A stretch of 64,000 nucleotides of DNA from Paenibacillus radicis (ex Xue et al. 2023) (GTDB taxonomy: Bacteria; Bacillota; Bacilli; Paenibacillales; NBRC-103111): assembly GCF_024722015.1 (NCBI RefSeq), contig NZ_JANQBD010000039.1, forward strand, positions 1 to 64,000, given 5' to 3'. A model generated the notes under the pieces. It ran no database searches. It was given only the letters and a program-made list of their open reading frames with translations, and was not told the origin of the DNA. The translations under genes were made by a program, and so were the position numbers. Every line of letters begins with the position of its first letter. Position 1 is the first letter of the stretch. Positions 42,176 to 53,012 of the stretch are shown piece after piece.

Positions 42176-42253
42176 TTACTTTCCTAAAGCATTAGCTACA
42201 AATCGGAAGCCTATTAAATAAGTACGGTAAACCAAAGTCCTATTGCAACATAC

Positions 42254-42859
42254 TTACGGTTTGCATAAATCGAGGAAATTACCGAGCAGCTTCATTCCCA
42301 GGCTGCCGCTTTTCTCCGGATGGAACTGCATCCCATACACATTTCCACGTCCAACAATGGCTGTAACCTGCTGGTGATAATCCGTTACTGCCAGCAGATC
42401 GGAAGCCTGCTCAGGCAGCGCATGGTACGAGTGCACGAAGTACACATGCCCCTCTTCAATGCCTGCAAACAGTGGACTATGCTGCTTATACAGCAGACGA
42501 TTCCAGCCCATGTGCGGCACCTTGTAGCTGCCTTGGAAACGAACAACCTGCCCAGGCAGCAGGTTCAGCCCCTCGTGAGAGCCGTGCTCCTCACTGCCGG
42601 TGAACAGCAACTGCATCCCGAGGCAGATGCCCAAGAGCGGCTTGCCGGTCTGCGCGTAGCGCACGACCGCCCCGTCCAGACGCGACTCGCGCAGCTGCTC
42701 CATCGCATCGCCGAAGGCGCCGACTCCCGGCAATATCGCGCCGTCAGCTGCCAGAATCTCGCTCTCGTCAGACGTTACGACAGCTTCATAGCCGAGACGC
42801 TCCACAGCCTTGCTCACGCTGTGCAAATTGCCCATGCCATAATCGATAATGGCGATCAT
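42254..42859 (-). CDS. hisH: Imidazole glycerol phosphate synthase, glutaminase subunit
   Basis: 201 residues; class-I amidotransferase with nucleophile Cys in LLGICLGMQLLF and His/Glu in YGMQFHPEKSG; begins MIAIIDYGMGNLHSV. Supplies ammonia to HisF. One base after hisB. Confidence 0.97.
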   Translation of the reverse strand: MIAIIDYGMGNLHSVSKAVERLGYEAVVTSDESEILAADGAILPGVGAFGDAMEQLRESRLDGAVVRYAQTGKPLLGICLGMQLLFTGSEEHGSHEGLNLLPGQVVRFQGSYKVPHMGWNRLLYKQHSPLFAGIEEGHVYFVHSYHALPEQASDLLAVTDYHQQVTAIVGRGNVYGMQFHPEKSGSLGMKLLGNFLDLCKP

Positions 42860-42860
42860 G

Positions 42861-43458
42861 CTACAGCACTCCCTTCGTGGATGGCACGCCTTTCACGCGC
42901 GGGTCAATGCTCGTTGCTTCGTCAACCGCACGCCCAAGCGCCTTGAAGATGGCTTCAATCATATGGTGCGTGTTTTGCCCATAGTGGACGATGACATGCA
43001 GCGTAACACGAGCTTCCAATGCGAATTTCCACAGAAATTCTTGCACCATTTCAGTTGAAAAGCTGCCAACCTGTGCGGATGGATATTGAGCGCGATATTC
43101 AAAATGCGGACGGTTGCTCACATCAATCACGACTTGTGCCAACGCTTCATCCATCGGGATAAATACATTCGCGTAACGCTTAATTCCCCTCTTGTCCCCT
43201 AACGCTTCACGAAGCGCGTGTCCGAGGCAAATACCAATGTCTTCCACCGTATGGTGGTCATCGATGTCGATATCGCCTACCGCATTCACGCGCAAGTCAA
43301 AATGTCCGTGCTTTGTAAACAAGTCAAGCATATGATTTAAGAACGGAACATCCGTTTCAAGCTCGGAAATACCGGTTCCATCAACGTTAAAGGAAAGCTG
43401 AATATCCGTTTCATTCGTTTTGCGCGTAATTTGAGCCGAACGTGCGGCCTGCTGCTGG

Positions 43459-43466
<8 letters not shown>
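42861..43466 (-). CDS. hisB: Imidazoleglycerol-phosphate dehydratase
   Basis: Start MADQQQAARSAQITRKTNET at 43466 (AGAAGGGAATTCCC upstream), overlapping the hisD stop by 8 bp. 201 residues; Mn-binding motifs FLNHMLDLFTKHG, DDHHTVEDIGICLG and HHMIEAIFKALGRA. Monofunctional, as usual in Gram-positives. A longer open frame to 43595 is inside hisD. Confidence 0.97.
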
Positions 43467-44748
<1,282 letters not shown>

Positions 44749-44788
44749 CCTGTATCCCCCCTGATTTCCTGAATAGTTCCGTATTTCC

Positions 44789-45427
44789 TTACACCCTGCC
44801 AGTTGAAGCAATCAGGTTCTGCAGTTTGTCGCACAGTGCCTGGATCGTTTCGTTTTTCATCCGGTAACTGACACGATTAGCTATCAAGCGGCTTGTAATC
44901 GAAAAAATCTGCTCCTGCTCCACCAAGCCGTTCTCTTCCAAGGTTTTCCCGGTTTCAACCATATCGACGATCCGATCGGCCAAACCAATCAGAGGAGCCA
45001 GCTCAATGGAGCCGTTCAGCTTAATGACCTCCACCTGCTGTCCTCTTTCACGGAAGTACTGTGAAGCTACGTTCGGATACTTCGTTGCCACCCGCGGATT
45101 CAACACCGGCTCCCAATCGGGAAGCCCTATAACCGACATCCTACAGCGGGCGATGCCTAAATCCAACAGCTCATAAACGTTGCGGTTCTCTTCCATCAGC
45201 ACGTCTTTGCCTACAACTCCAATATCCGCCACTCCGTACTCTACATAGGTTGGAACATCAACCGGCTTAGCCATAATAAATTCCATTCTTGCTTCCGGCA
45301 CCGAAATGATAAGCTTTCGCGAATCATCAATATCATCCGGGATGGTCAACCCTGCTTCACGAAACAGCTTGGAGGCCTGCTTATAAATACGCCCCTTGGG
45401 CATTGCAACCTTCAATATATCCTGCAT
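44789..45427 (-). CDS. hisG: ATP phosphoribosyltransferase, short form
   Basis: 212 residues, the short catalytic form that needs HisZ. Motifs: VAMPKGRIYKQASKLF, YVEYGVADIGVVGKDVL, LNGSIELAPLIGLADRIVD and VETGKTLEENGL. Catalyses the PRPP-dependent first step of histidine synthesis. Lacks the C-terminal feedback domain of long HisG, as expected with a hisZ neighbour. Confidence 0.97.
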   Translation of the reverse strand: MQDILKVAMPKGRIYKQASKLFREAGLTIPDDIDDSRKLIISVPEARMEFIMAKPVDVPTYVEYGVADIGVVGKDVLMEENRNVYELLDLGIARCRMSVIGLPDWEPVLNPRVATKYPNVASQYFRERGQQVEVIKLNGSIELAPLIGLADRIVDMVETGKTLEENGLVEQEQIFSITSRLIANRVSYRMKNETIQALCDKLQNLIASTGRV

Positions 45428-45441
45428 GCTCTTATGCTCCT

Positions 45442-46656
45442 TTAACCGATCTCGATCACGTTTTGATATGCGATGCCATTCACACTATAGGTCCCGTCCA
45501 ATTGCCTTACTGCCACCAACTGCTGAGCTTGATTCCCATCAATGAAGTCAGATACCAGCCTGGTCTCCACCATCGACCTCTCCTGATCACGCAGCTCTTT
45601 CGCTCTACGGAACGCTTCCTCACGTTTAGAGGCCGTGTAAGTGATTAGCACCCGATGAGGCTCCTCTATTGGACGCTTGCTCACCACTTCCAGGATGCGA
45701 TTTGTTTTAAGTGCAAAGCCCGTTGCCGGAGCCGGACGTCCGAATTGAGTCAGCAAATTATCATAACGCCCGCCGCTGCACACCGGAAAACCAAGATCCG
45801 CCGCATAGCCTTCAAAAGTCATGCCTGTATAATAAGAGAAATCTCCAATCATCGTCAAATCGATTAATACATGCTCCGAAACGCCGTAAGCCTTCAGAAC
45901 ATCCCACACTTCACAAAGATGGGCTATCGACTGCTGTGCTATCGGATCTTTCGTAACCTGCTTAGCTTGTGTACATATTTCCTGCCCGCCGCGAAGCCTT
46001 AATATGCCTTCCAGCTCCTGCTGTACCCCCGCGGTCAACCCAAGAGATTTGATGGTTTCCCTGTAACCTACATAATCGCGGTTTAACAAGCATTCCTTCA
46101 AGCTTTGCTGTGCATCTTGGCGATCCTTCAGCGTTTCATTGAACAGTCCTGTTAAAAAGCCTACATGGCCAAGCGCAATCTTGAACTCTTGGACTCCCGC
46201 AGCCTGCAAGCTGGCGATTGCTAGCGCAATGACCTCTGCATCTGACTCTGAGGAAGCATCTCCTACAAGCTCAACTCCAGTCTGAAAAAACTCCGCATCG
46301 CGACCGGCTTCAGCTTCAAACGCGCGAAAAACATTCGCATGATAAGATAGCCGAATCGGAAAAGCCTGATCCTTCAACAATGAAGACACTACACGCGCAA
46401 TCGGCGCTGTAATATCGGAGCGCATGACCAAAGTCGTCCCATTACGGTCCAACAGCTTAAATAACTTGCGGTCCTCGGTGGAGCTTGCTACCCCAACCGT
46501 ATCGTAGAATTCCAATGTCGGTGTTATAATTTCCTGATAGCCCCAACGCTCCATACATTGCAGAACATTAGTTTCGATAGCACGCAGCTTAGCTACAGCC
46601 GCCGGCAAATAATCTTTAACCCCGGTTGGTTTTTCAAACACTTTCGGTTTCGACAC
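45442..46656 (-). CDS. hisZ: ATP phosphoribosyltransferase regulatory subunit
   Basis: 404 residues, a class-II HisRS-like fold without tRNA-ligase function: EKPTGVKDYLPAAVAKLR, TLEFYDTVGVASS, LVMRSDITAPIARVV, GDFSYYTGMTFEGYA and FPVCSGGRYDNLL. GTG start at 46656 with GGTGGGTGAGGG upstream. First gene of the his operon. I see no T-box-like leader upstream. Confidence 0.94.
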   Translation of the reverse strand: MSKPKVFEKPTGVKDYLPAAVAKLRAIETNVLQCMERWGYQEIITPTLEFYDTVGVASSTEDRKLFKLLDRNGTTLVMRSDITAPIARVVSSLLKDQAFPIRLSYHANVFRAFEAEAGRDAEFFQTGVELVGDASSESDAEVIALAIASLQAAGVQEFKIALGHVGFLTGLFNETLKDRQDAQQSLKECLLNRDYVGYRETIKSLGLTAGVQQELEGILRLRGGQEICTQAKQVTKDPIAQQSIAHLCEVWDVLKAYGVSEHVLIDLTMIGDFSYYTGMTFEGYAADLGFPVCSGGRYDNLLTQFGRPAPATGFALKTNRILEVVSKRPIEEPHRVLITYTASKREEAFRRAKELRDQERSMVETRLVSDFIDGNQAQQLVAVRQLDGTYSVNGIAYQNVIEIG

Positions 46657-47431
46657 CGACCCTCACCCACCTATATTAAACTTAATAATTTTCACAAACG
46701 CTTTAGTGCGATACCATACTACCAAAATAAAGAATGTAATCGTAAGTTTATCATTGAAATCGCCTAGAGTCAATGTGAATCCTGATCTTTTGTTTATTAA
46801 GAAAATTGCCTTGCGGCGTCCTTGGAAAGTGCTGTCCCAAAATTCATTTTGGAACAGCACTTCCACCATTATCATGAATATAGAGTTGCAAAAGAACCCT
46901 CAAGCTTAAGATTCTTTTGCACATTCTATGGGATTCATTCACTCATTAGGTTTTACCCTTTTGAGATAGCCCTTCCTGGGTATTCTCAGCAAATAGCAGA
47001 GATGAGGCCGCTTTCCAACGCGTGCTAATCGCGGGGTTCCGGGTGCCGAGTTCGTAACCAGCATGGCATGGCAGCCCAGCGAATCTCACGCGATTAACAG
47101 GAAAATGTCACGTTATTTTCTCCCAAACATAGCGCTATAATCCAATAACTGGAATTTATCCTGCTAATTCTACGTATTTTGATTGATATCGTCCCTGTCA
47201 CTCAGATTAACAGGAGTTTTTCCAGTTAGCTTGCTTTCAAACGATATCCGGGCTAGATTAACGGGAGGATTTCCATCTATCATCTTTCTTTCGGCAGCCG
47301 AAGTGTATCCTGTGTCTCCTTTACACTGAAAGCAACCTTTGAGCACCTATTCTCACTCCATAACTTACGCAACATCAGAAAGGGCATTTCCACTTTAAAA
47401 TGCTGTAAAGAACTTAAACTCCCTCTTATAT
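46657..47431. other. Long intergenic region with hairpins and a decayed repeat
   Basis: No credible gene. Two strong inverted repeats: GGAAAGTGCTGT ... ACAGCACTTCC with inner CCAAAAT/ATTTTGG (46824-46864), and TGCAAAAGAA/TTCTTTTGCA (46887-46921). Further on, GATTAACAGGA-type blocks occur three times (47092, 47204, 47255) as gattaac(a/g)gga followed by an A/T-rich stretch and ttcc. The hisZ promoter should be near 46690-46750, but no clear match was seen. Confidence 0.6.
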
Positions 47432-47470
47432 TAAAAAAAGGACTACACGGCATGGTTGCGCGTAGTCCTC
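47432..47470 (-). terminator. Terminator after the glycerophosphodiesterase gene
   Basis: AGGACTAC-gcgcaaccatgccgt-GTAGTCCT followed by TTTTTTT on the minus strand; ends the LacI-regulated cluster. Confidence 0.88.
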
Positions 47471-47487
47471 TTTTGCATCAGCAATCC

Positions 47488-48204
47488 TTACCTTGTTAAT
47501 CCGGCTAGTTCTGTAACTGCTCTTGTAGTAATTACATCTACCCCAATTTGCACAAATCTCCGCATTGCGTCAGTGTCGTTCACCGTGTACACCCATACCG
47601 CAAGACCGGATGCATGGGCCAAATCCACTACTTCCTGACGGCATGTTTCATAATTCATATTCAGACCATAATAAGAGCCACTCACGGCTTCTTTGCATAC
47701 TTTTTCCGCATACAGCGAATAGTTGTTTCTCTCTTCCGCAGTAAACTCATTTGGCGTATTGAATACAACCTGAATATCATGATGATGAGAGGTGATGCCT
47801 TCGCTGCAGCCTGTAATGAAAACTTGATCCTCGGCTTGATATTGCTTCACCAGTTGAATAGCAGGTTCAATGGCAGCAGGCGTTTTTATATCCAAATTTA
47901 GCTTCACTTCGTGTTGTTTAGCTATTTGGAGGATGTCACTCAGCCTTACAATTTCGTATTTCTCATATATAGGGCTGACTTTCACCCTTATCTCTGGCTG
48001 ATTCAGCTGTTCGTAGGTACATTCGTGAAGCAAGGGGGCGTCATCATGGAGTAAGACGATTATGCCATCCTTGGTGACTCTCAAATCGACCTCTACAATA
48101 TCTGCCCCGAGCCTAATTCCCTCCATAAAGCTTTCCAAAGTATTGTCCGGCGCAATCCCGCACCCTGTATGTGCAGCAATCTTAGGAGCCGACGGTTTGT
48201 CCAT
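47488..48204 (-). CDS. Glycerophosphodiester phosphodiesterase
   Basis: About 239 residues of the GDPD TIM-barrel family: AAHTGCGIAPDNTLESFMEG (His/Glu region), DIVEVDLRVTKDGIIVLLHD (metal ligands and second catalytic His) and a C-terminal AVWVYTVNDTDAM. The first motif has HTG rather than the common HRG, a notable change at the active-site Arg. The start at 48204 has GGAGGGAATGAAG upstream. Hydrolyses glycerophosphodiesters to glycerol-3-phosphate plus alcohol. Last gene of the uptake cluster, which hints that phosphodiesters or related compounds are the substrate. Confidence 0.88.
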   Translation of the reverse strand: MDKPSAPKIAAHTGCGIAPDNTLESFMEGIRLGADIVEVDLRVTKDGIIVLLHDDAPLLHECTYEQLNQPEIRVKVSPIYEKYEIVRLSDILQIAKQHEVKLNLDIKTPAAIEPAIQLVKQYQAEDQVFITGCSEGITSHHHDIQVVFNTPNEFTAEERNNYSLYAEKVCKEAVSGSYYGLNMNYETCRQEVVDLAHASGLAVWVYTVNDTDAMRRFVQIGVDVITTRAVTELAGLTR

Positions 48205-48222
48205 CTTCATTCCCTCCAGAAA

Positions 48223-49251
48223 TTAATTATCGTGTTGAAAATAGAACGGATTCGTAAACGCAATCATCGTTATGCTGTTATGAAACGCCCCATGCAGCTC
48301 TGCCCGAAGCCATATCAATCCTGCCAAATCAACCCCGTATGAAGCTGTTGAAACCTGCCGGGATACTTTAAGCTCCCCAACAGTTCCTTTATTACTCACA
48401 AGACGCACCTTCAATTCTTGATCATCCAGCCGCCAATGCTCCGCCCTTTCGGAGAAGTCAACCTCCACCCTGGCCACAGCTGTGCTGGCATCCTCAGTTA
48501 CTTTTACTACAGAACCGATTCCATAAACAGATCCCGATGGTTCGATTAGAAGGGCACATTGCAACCGGGGCCCCATTGTTACACTAACTGCTCCCTCTTT
48601 AATCGCATCGACAGCCAGCTTTTCTACCTCTGTTGGATCCAGCGCTGAATCCCTGTTGTTTTCCAAACCTAAATATGTAACTGCAATGGGCTCCGTTATT
48701 TTTATCGAGGAAACATGCCAATCTCTACCACAGACAGCCGCTATCCTATGTCCTTGGTTTAACCGATCCGTCCATAGCTGGAAGGCTCTTTGATTGCTGT
48801 TCATAATAGAGGGGAATGTATATGACCAGACTTCAATATAATCGATGTCATCCCAATCGGCTATTTCATATTCCCAATAGCAGCCTGTGCACAAAGGACT
48901 TCCAACACGGTAAGGATGCGCAATGCCAACGATGCCACCCTGCTTGTGTACTCTTTCAATTCCTTTATGTATATCCTTGATCCCCAGGTCTCTCCAGTCC
49001 ACATAATCGGTAATCCCAATAGCAAGCATATGGCCAAAGAAGGTTGTCCACTCCATGCCTCTAATAATTTGCAGCTGTGTTTCAGACTGGATTTGCTCCC
49101 TCTCCAAGAGGGGTGACATTGTGTTGTGGTCGGTCATTGCAATCCCGAATAAACCAAGCTCCTTGGCGCTTCGCGCAAGCTCAAGCAGGGAATGTTCGCC
49201 ATCACTATGAAACGTGTGGGTATGCAGTTCATAAGGAAGCCATTGCTTCAT
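48223..49251 (-). CDS. PHP-domain hydrolase, CehA/McbA-like
   Basis: 342 residues. N-terminal PHP metal-binding motifs: ELHTHTFHSDGEHSLLELA, GIAMTDHNTMSPL, RGMEWTTFFGHMLAIG, IVGIAHPYRVGSP and VCGRDWHVSS. The remaining ~120 residues form a beta-rich C-terminal part (VTMGPRLQCALLIEPSGS). Such proteins (CehA, McbA and relatives) hydrolyse esters or phosphoesters. Its start overlaps the stop of the preceding small gene by 4 bp and its own stop is 18 bp before the GDPD start, so all are one operon. Substrate not known. Confidence 0.82.
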   Translation of the reverse strand: MKQWLPYELHTHTFHSDGEHSLLELARSAKELGLFGIAMTDHNTMSPLLEREQIQSETQLQIIRGMEWTTFFGHMLAIGITDYVDWRDLGIKDIHKGIERVHKQGGIVGIAHPYRVGSPLCTGCYWEYEIADWDDIDYIEVWSYTFPSIMNSNQRAFQLWTDRLNQGHRIAAVCGRDWHVSSIKITEPIAVTYLGLENNRDSALDPTEVEKLAVDAIKEGAVSVTMGPRLQCALLIEPSGSVYGIGSVVKVTEDASTAVARVEVDFSERAEHWRLDDQELKVRLVSNKGTVGELKVSRQVSTASYGVDLAGLIWLRAELHGAFHNSITMIAFTNPFYFQHDN

Positions 49252-49712
49252 AGCGCCTCATCCCCTTCCCACACGGACAGCTTGTAGCTGCATGTTTCTG
49301 TAACGAGCGCGTGAATGCTCAGCGTGATGGACCATTGTCCTGCCGTGAGCGGCCCCTGCATAAGGCCGGGAGAAGCAGCACCTGTGGCAAGAAACAAATG
49401 TTGCATTGAATCTTGCCGGTGGCATGCTCCCCGAAACCCATTCGGATCATCGATAGAAACCGTAATCAAATTTTTCAACGGAAGAAATCTTCTCCATCCT
49501 TCTTCCATTACCGGATCATTGCCATCGCTATATTTCCGCAAGCTTTGGCCGATGATCTCTTTGGATAAAGCTTCATTGTCCAAGCTTTTCGGAAAGTAGC
49601 TGAAGTCGATATTCAGCTTGGGGCACGAATCGGATACATTAAATAAATAGGTGATATGAGTCTGGTTCTGCTCAGACATCAGCTTTTCCTCGATTTCCAG
49701 TAATTGATTCAT
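49248..49712 (-). CDS. Unknown protein coupled to the PHP hydrolase
   Basis: 154 residues from ATG 49712 (GAAGGTGGAATC upstream); the longer frame to 49754 overlaps the lipoprotein gene. No signal peptide. The middle and end (ITYLFNVSDSCPKLNIDFSY, HLFLATGAASPGLMQGPLTA, GQWSITLSIHALVTETCSYK) look like a beta-sandwich. Similar N-terminal domains are found fused to CehA/McbA-type PHP proteins, so it may form a complex with the downstream hydrolase. Function not assigned. Confidence 0.72.
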   Translation of the reverse strand: MNQLLEIEEKLMSEQNQTHITYLFNVSDSCPKLNIDFSYFPKSLDNEALSKEIIGQSLRKYSDGNDPVMEEGWRRFLPLKNLITVSIDDPNGFRGACHRQDSMQHLFLATGAASPGLMQGPLTAGQWSITLSIHALVTETCSYKLSVWEGDEAL

Positions 49713-49732
49713 GATTCCACCTTCGTACGGCA

Positions 49733-51121
49733 TTATTTTTGTGCTGCAAGCCATGCTGTCGATTCTTTTTGAGCTTTCTCCAAAGCCGCTTCAAGTGATG
49801 ATTTGCCAAGCATTCCTTCTTCTACAGACTCCGATAAGATATAACGAGGCTGGCCGGAACGATAAGGATATCGAGGTGCCCAAAGCTTGCCCATCGATTC
49901 CAGTTCAATCACCGCATGCGGATTTTTTTGCAAGCTTTCAAACTTCGCTGCTGACTTGATTACCGGTAGAAATTGAGAGCTTTGTTCTTCCCACATATAT
50001 TTCTGGAAGAAGTCGCTTACACTGAACTTCAGAAACTCCCAAGAAAGCTCTTTATTTGCACTGCTCTTGGCGATCGAATAAGGGCTCCCTGCGAACATGC
50101 CGCCCATCTTCTTCTCTTTATTGATAAATAATGGGGCAACGCCATACTGATCCTGTAGGCCGGCCGCATAAATCTGATCGACAAATATCGGCTGTACACG
50201 AATATGAATGGCAATATCATTATTCGCCGTTCCCCATTTCTCTCCGCCCTGTTTTACAAGTGCTCCCTTAGGTGCCAAGGTATTCAGCTCATTCATCCAT
50301 TTAAGCCCTTTTAACATCTCTGGAGAATTAAAGTTCACTTCCATTCCTTTAAAAAGAAATCCTTTCCCCCAGCTGCCGCCATACGCTTCAGCCGCATTCA
50401 TAACCGAATCCGCCGCATCTGCTCCTGCATAAAAGGCTCCGTAGTTTTGCTTACCGGTTTTAGGATTGATACCCGTCATTTTTTTGGCTTTCTCCAATAT
50501 TTCCTCCGGAGTCGGATTTTTCGACAGCTCCTCTACGCCCCATTCCTTAAAAATCTTTTTGTCATAAGCGATAACCCTTGTGTCCCCAATAAAAGGAAGT
50601 CCATATATTTGCAAATCTTTATCCTTAGGCCCCATCGCCTTCCAGCCTTCAACCTGATTATCGATGAAAATGCCGAGATCAAATTTATCCTTCTCAATAT
50701 AAGGTGCCAGTGGCTCCAGCAAATCCTGACTGGCCAAGTTCGCAATTCCCGGTACCTGAAATACATCCGCTCCTTTGGAATTGAGCATCGCATCCGTTTT
50801 TTGGACGTAGCCGTCCCAGCCTAGCAGAATAAACTCAAGAGTAGCCCCTGGATAAAGGCGCTCAAACTCTTTTTTCAGCACGGATACTCCCTTAACCTTT
50901 TTGCCTGAGAGAGGATTCGTTTTGTCCTCCATGCTGAAGTCCCCGATTAACTGCACCTTGAGTGTACCCGACCACTTTTTATCTGAAACCTTAGCCGATG
51001 AGTCGCTCACTACCGTTGGTTTAGTGTCAGCCTTACTGCTGCACCCCACAATTAATTGCATCGCGAATACGTTAAGCAGAACAGCGGATACCATCCATTT
51101 TTTCGTTTTATTTTTTATCAT
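49733..51121 (-). CDS. ABC transporter substrate-binding lipoprotein (sugar / glycerol-phosphate class)
   Basis: 462 residues from ATG 51121 (AGGGAAGGGTGC upstream). Lipoprotein signal MIKNKTKKWMVSAVLLNVFA with lipobox LIVGC (Cys ~26). Family-1 extracellular solute-binding features: VLKKEFERLYPGATLEFILL, GADVFQVPGIANL, YGLPFIGDTRVIAYDKKIF, GSPYSIAKSSANKELSWEFL. Closest in type to UgpB/oligosaccharide binders. Followed by hydrolases for phosphodiester-like compounds, so glycerophosphodiesters or a sugar phosphodiester are plausible ligands; this is inference. Confidence 0.9.
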   Translation of the reverse strand: MIKNKTKKWMVSAVLLNVFAMQLIVGCSSKADTKPTVVSDSSAKVSDKKWSGTLKVQLIGDFSMEDKTNPLSGKKVKGVSVLKKEFERLYPGATLEFILLGWDGYVQKTDAMLNSKGADVFQVPGIANLASQDLLEPLAPYIEKDKFDLGIFIDNQVEGWKAMGPKDKDLQIYGLPFIGDTRVIAYDKKIFKEWGVEELSKNPTPEEILEKAKKMTGINPKTGKQNYGAFYAGADAADSVMNAAEAYGGSWGKGFLFKGMEVNFNSPEMLKGLKWMNELNTLAPKGALVKQGGEKWGTANNDIAIHIRVQPIFVDQIYAAGLQDQYGVAPLFINKEKKMGGMFAGSPYSIAKSSANKELSWEFLKFSVSDFFQKYMWEEQSSQFLPVIKSAAKFESLQKNPHAVIELESMGKLWAPRYPYRSGQPRYILSESVEEGMLGKSSLEAALEKAQKESTAWLAAQK

Positions 51122-51215
51122 TCTTAGCACCCTTCCCTGATATGTATTATTTTTTTCTGAGGCCTTACTCCTTACTGTTCTACTCTGCACGGCCTATAAC
51201 CGCTGCACAATTAGC

Positions 51216-52070
51216 TCACTCTCCCTTCAGTCCACTTAATGCGATGCTGCGTATGATATATTTCTGCAAGAATAGGAACATAACAACGATCGGTAAAATA
51301 CTCGCAGTCGCAAGTGCCATCGTAAGACCGCCCAAACGCGTCCCATTCTCAAAAGAGAAGCTGGCGAGAAATAACGGAATCGTTCTTAATGCATGGTCGT
51401 TAATTACTACAAGCGGCCACAAAAACGCATTCCAGCTATCCAGAAAAGATAAGATCGCCAATGTTGCAGTAATCGGGCCCGTGAGCGGCAAATAAATTTG
51501 AAAAAAAGTTCTCTTTTCGCTCGAACCGTCAATCTGTGCAGCCTCTCTCAAGCTGTCAGGAAGCTGGTCGAAATACTGCTTGGATAACAAAATCCCAAAG
51601 CCGTACAAAATAGCGGGTGCAATCAAGGGAACATATGTATTAATCAAGCCAAATTTATTGAACATTGTGAATAAAGGAATTAGTCTTGTTTCCATTGGGA
51701 TCATCATCGTACCCAGCACAACGAGAAACAGCACTTTTTTCCCGCGAAACTGGCCTTTCGAAAAGGCATACCCCGCCAGAAGGGAGCTGGCAACACTCAA
51801 ACAAACAGCGCAGACGGCCACAAAGCCGGAGTTTAAATAGGATTTAAAGAGAGTTGCATTTTCCAATACGAGCTCATAGTTAAAGATGGAGGGCTGTTTC
51901 GGGAAAAAGGATGGCGGAAACGGTGGCTGCAGGTTAGCCGTCCGTTCAAAGCCAATGCTGAGCATCCATAGAAATGGAGAGATCATGATCACACTCAGGA
52001 CAAGAAGAGCGGCAAATATAATGATTTCAATCAGGGACGGTTTTCTTGATAGTATGCTTGTTGTTTTCAT
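51216..52070 (-). CDS. ABC sugar permease, MalG/UgpE type
   Basis: 284 residues, six membrane segments, with the EAA loop LREAAQIDGSSEKRTFFQIY that docks the ATPase. N-terminal LVLSVIMISPFLWMLSIGFE. Transcribed between the MalF-type permease and the binding protein. No ATPase gene is in the cluster. Confidence 0.94.
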   Translation of the reverse strand: MKTTSILSRKPSLIEIIIFAALLVLSVIMISPFLWMLSIGFERTANLQPPFPPSFFPKQPSIFNYELVLENATLFKSYLNSGFVAVCAVCLSVASSLLAGYAFSKGQFRGKKVLFLVVLGTMMIPMETRLIPLFTMFNKFGLINTYVPLIAPAILYGFGILLSKQYFDQLPDSLREAAQIDGSSEKRTFFQIYLPLTGPITATLAILSFLDSWNAFLWPLVVINDHALRTIPLFLASFSFENGTRLGGLTMALATASILPIVVMFLFLQKYIIRSIALSGLKGE

Positions 52071-52087
52071 GACATTTTCCTCTTCCG

Positions 52088-52969
52088 TTATATTTTCATC
52101 TTCGTAAGCTTAAGATTCAGCATGGTGAAGAACAGAATGATAGCAAACAGGACGTAGGCTGCGGCTGAAGCTATACCATATTCCGTGCCCCCAAAGCCTC
52201 TTTCGTAAATAAATCCGACAATCGTATGAAGAGATCGGGCCGGGCTGCCTTGAAGTCCACCCAGCAGATAAACGTCCGTAAATCGCTGCAGACCAGAAAT
52301 CCAGCCGATCACAATAAGAAAGGAGAACGTCCCGTACATATTGGGAATCGTAATATATAGCCACTTTTGAATGCCCGTAGCTCCATCAATTGCTCCCGCT
52401 TCGTATATATCCTCTGAAATCGCTTGCAAGTTTGCGAGGTATATAATCACTACAAAGCCCAGCCAATGCCACGAGCCAAGCAAAATCGCTCCCCAACGCG
52501 CACTTGACGGTTCAGCCAGCCAGACGGAAGTCGGAAGTCCCAGCATTGAGAGAAAATAATTAAGCAAACCAAACTCCGGATGCAGCACGAACAGGAAAAG
52601 CATCGAAGCCGCTACAACAGATGTTATGTAGGGAATAAACAGCAAAATCTTAAACAAATTTTTCCCCCATTTAAGCTCGCTGATGAGCGAGGCCAGAATA
52701 AATCCGAACGGAATGGTCAGTAGAAGCTGAAAAAATCCCATATAAAAAGTGTTGAACACCGCTTTCCAAAATACATTGGAACTTAGAACAGACTTATAAT
52801 TATCAATTCCCGCCCATGTTTCAACTGCTCCCCCGGAAACATAAAGACTCAATCGAAATGATTCAAAAACGGGGTAAACCATGAACAACAGGATACCGAG
52901 TAAGGTAGGAAGCAGGAATAAATACCAGATCATTGAACTGCTTTTATGCCGGTATGCTTGGCTTTGCAT
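52088..52969 (-). CDS. ABC sugar permease, MalF/UgpA type
   Basis: 293 residues, six membrane segments, EAA loop IYEAGAIDGATGIQKWLYIT. N-terminal YLFLLPTLLGILLFMVYPVF. Pairs with the MalG-type permease 17 bp downstream to form the channel. Confidence 0.94.
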   Translation of the reverse strand: MQSQAYRHKSSSMIWYLFLLPTLLGILLFMVYPVFESFRLSLYVSGGAVETWAGIDNYKSVLSSNVFWKAVFNTFYMGFFQLLLTIPFGFILASLISELKWGKNLFKILLFIPYITSVVAASMLFLFVLHPEFGLLNYFLSMLGLPTSVWLAEPSSARWGAILLGSWHWLGFVVIIYLANLQAISEDIYEAGAIDGATGIQKWLYITIPNMYGTFSFLIVIGWISGLQRFTDVYLLGGLQGSPARSLHTIVGFIYERGFGGTEYGIASAAAYVLFAIILFFTMLNLKLTKMKI

Positions 52970-53012
52970 TATGTCTTATCTCCTTTTTATAAAAAACTTT
53001 CTTCAGGTTCGG

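Noticed and set aside
46657..46900. T-box leader for the his operon
   Set aside because: No T-box antiterminator core (TGGNACCGCG) and no specifier-like architecture could be found.
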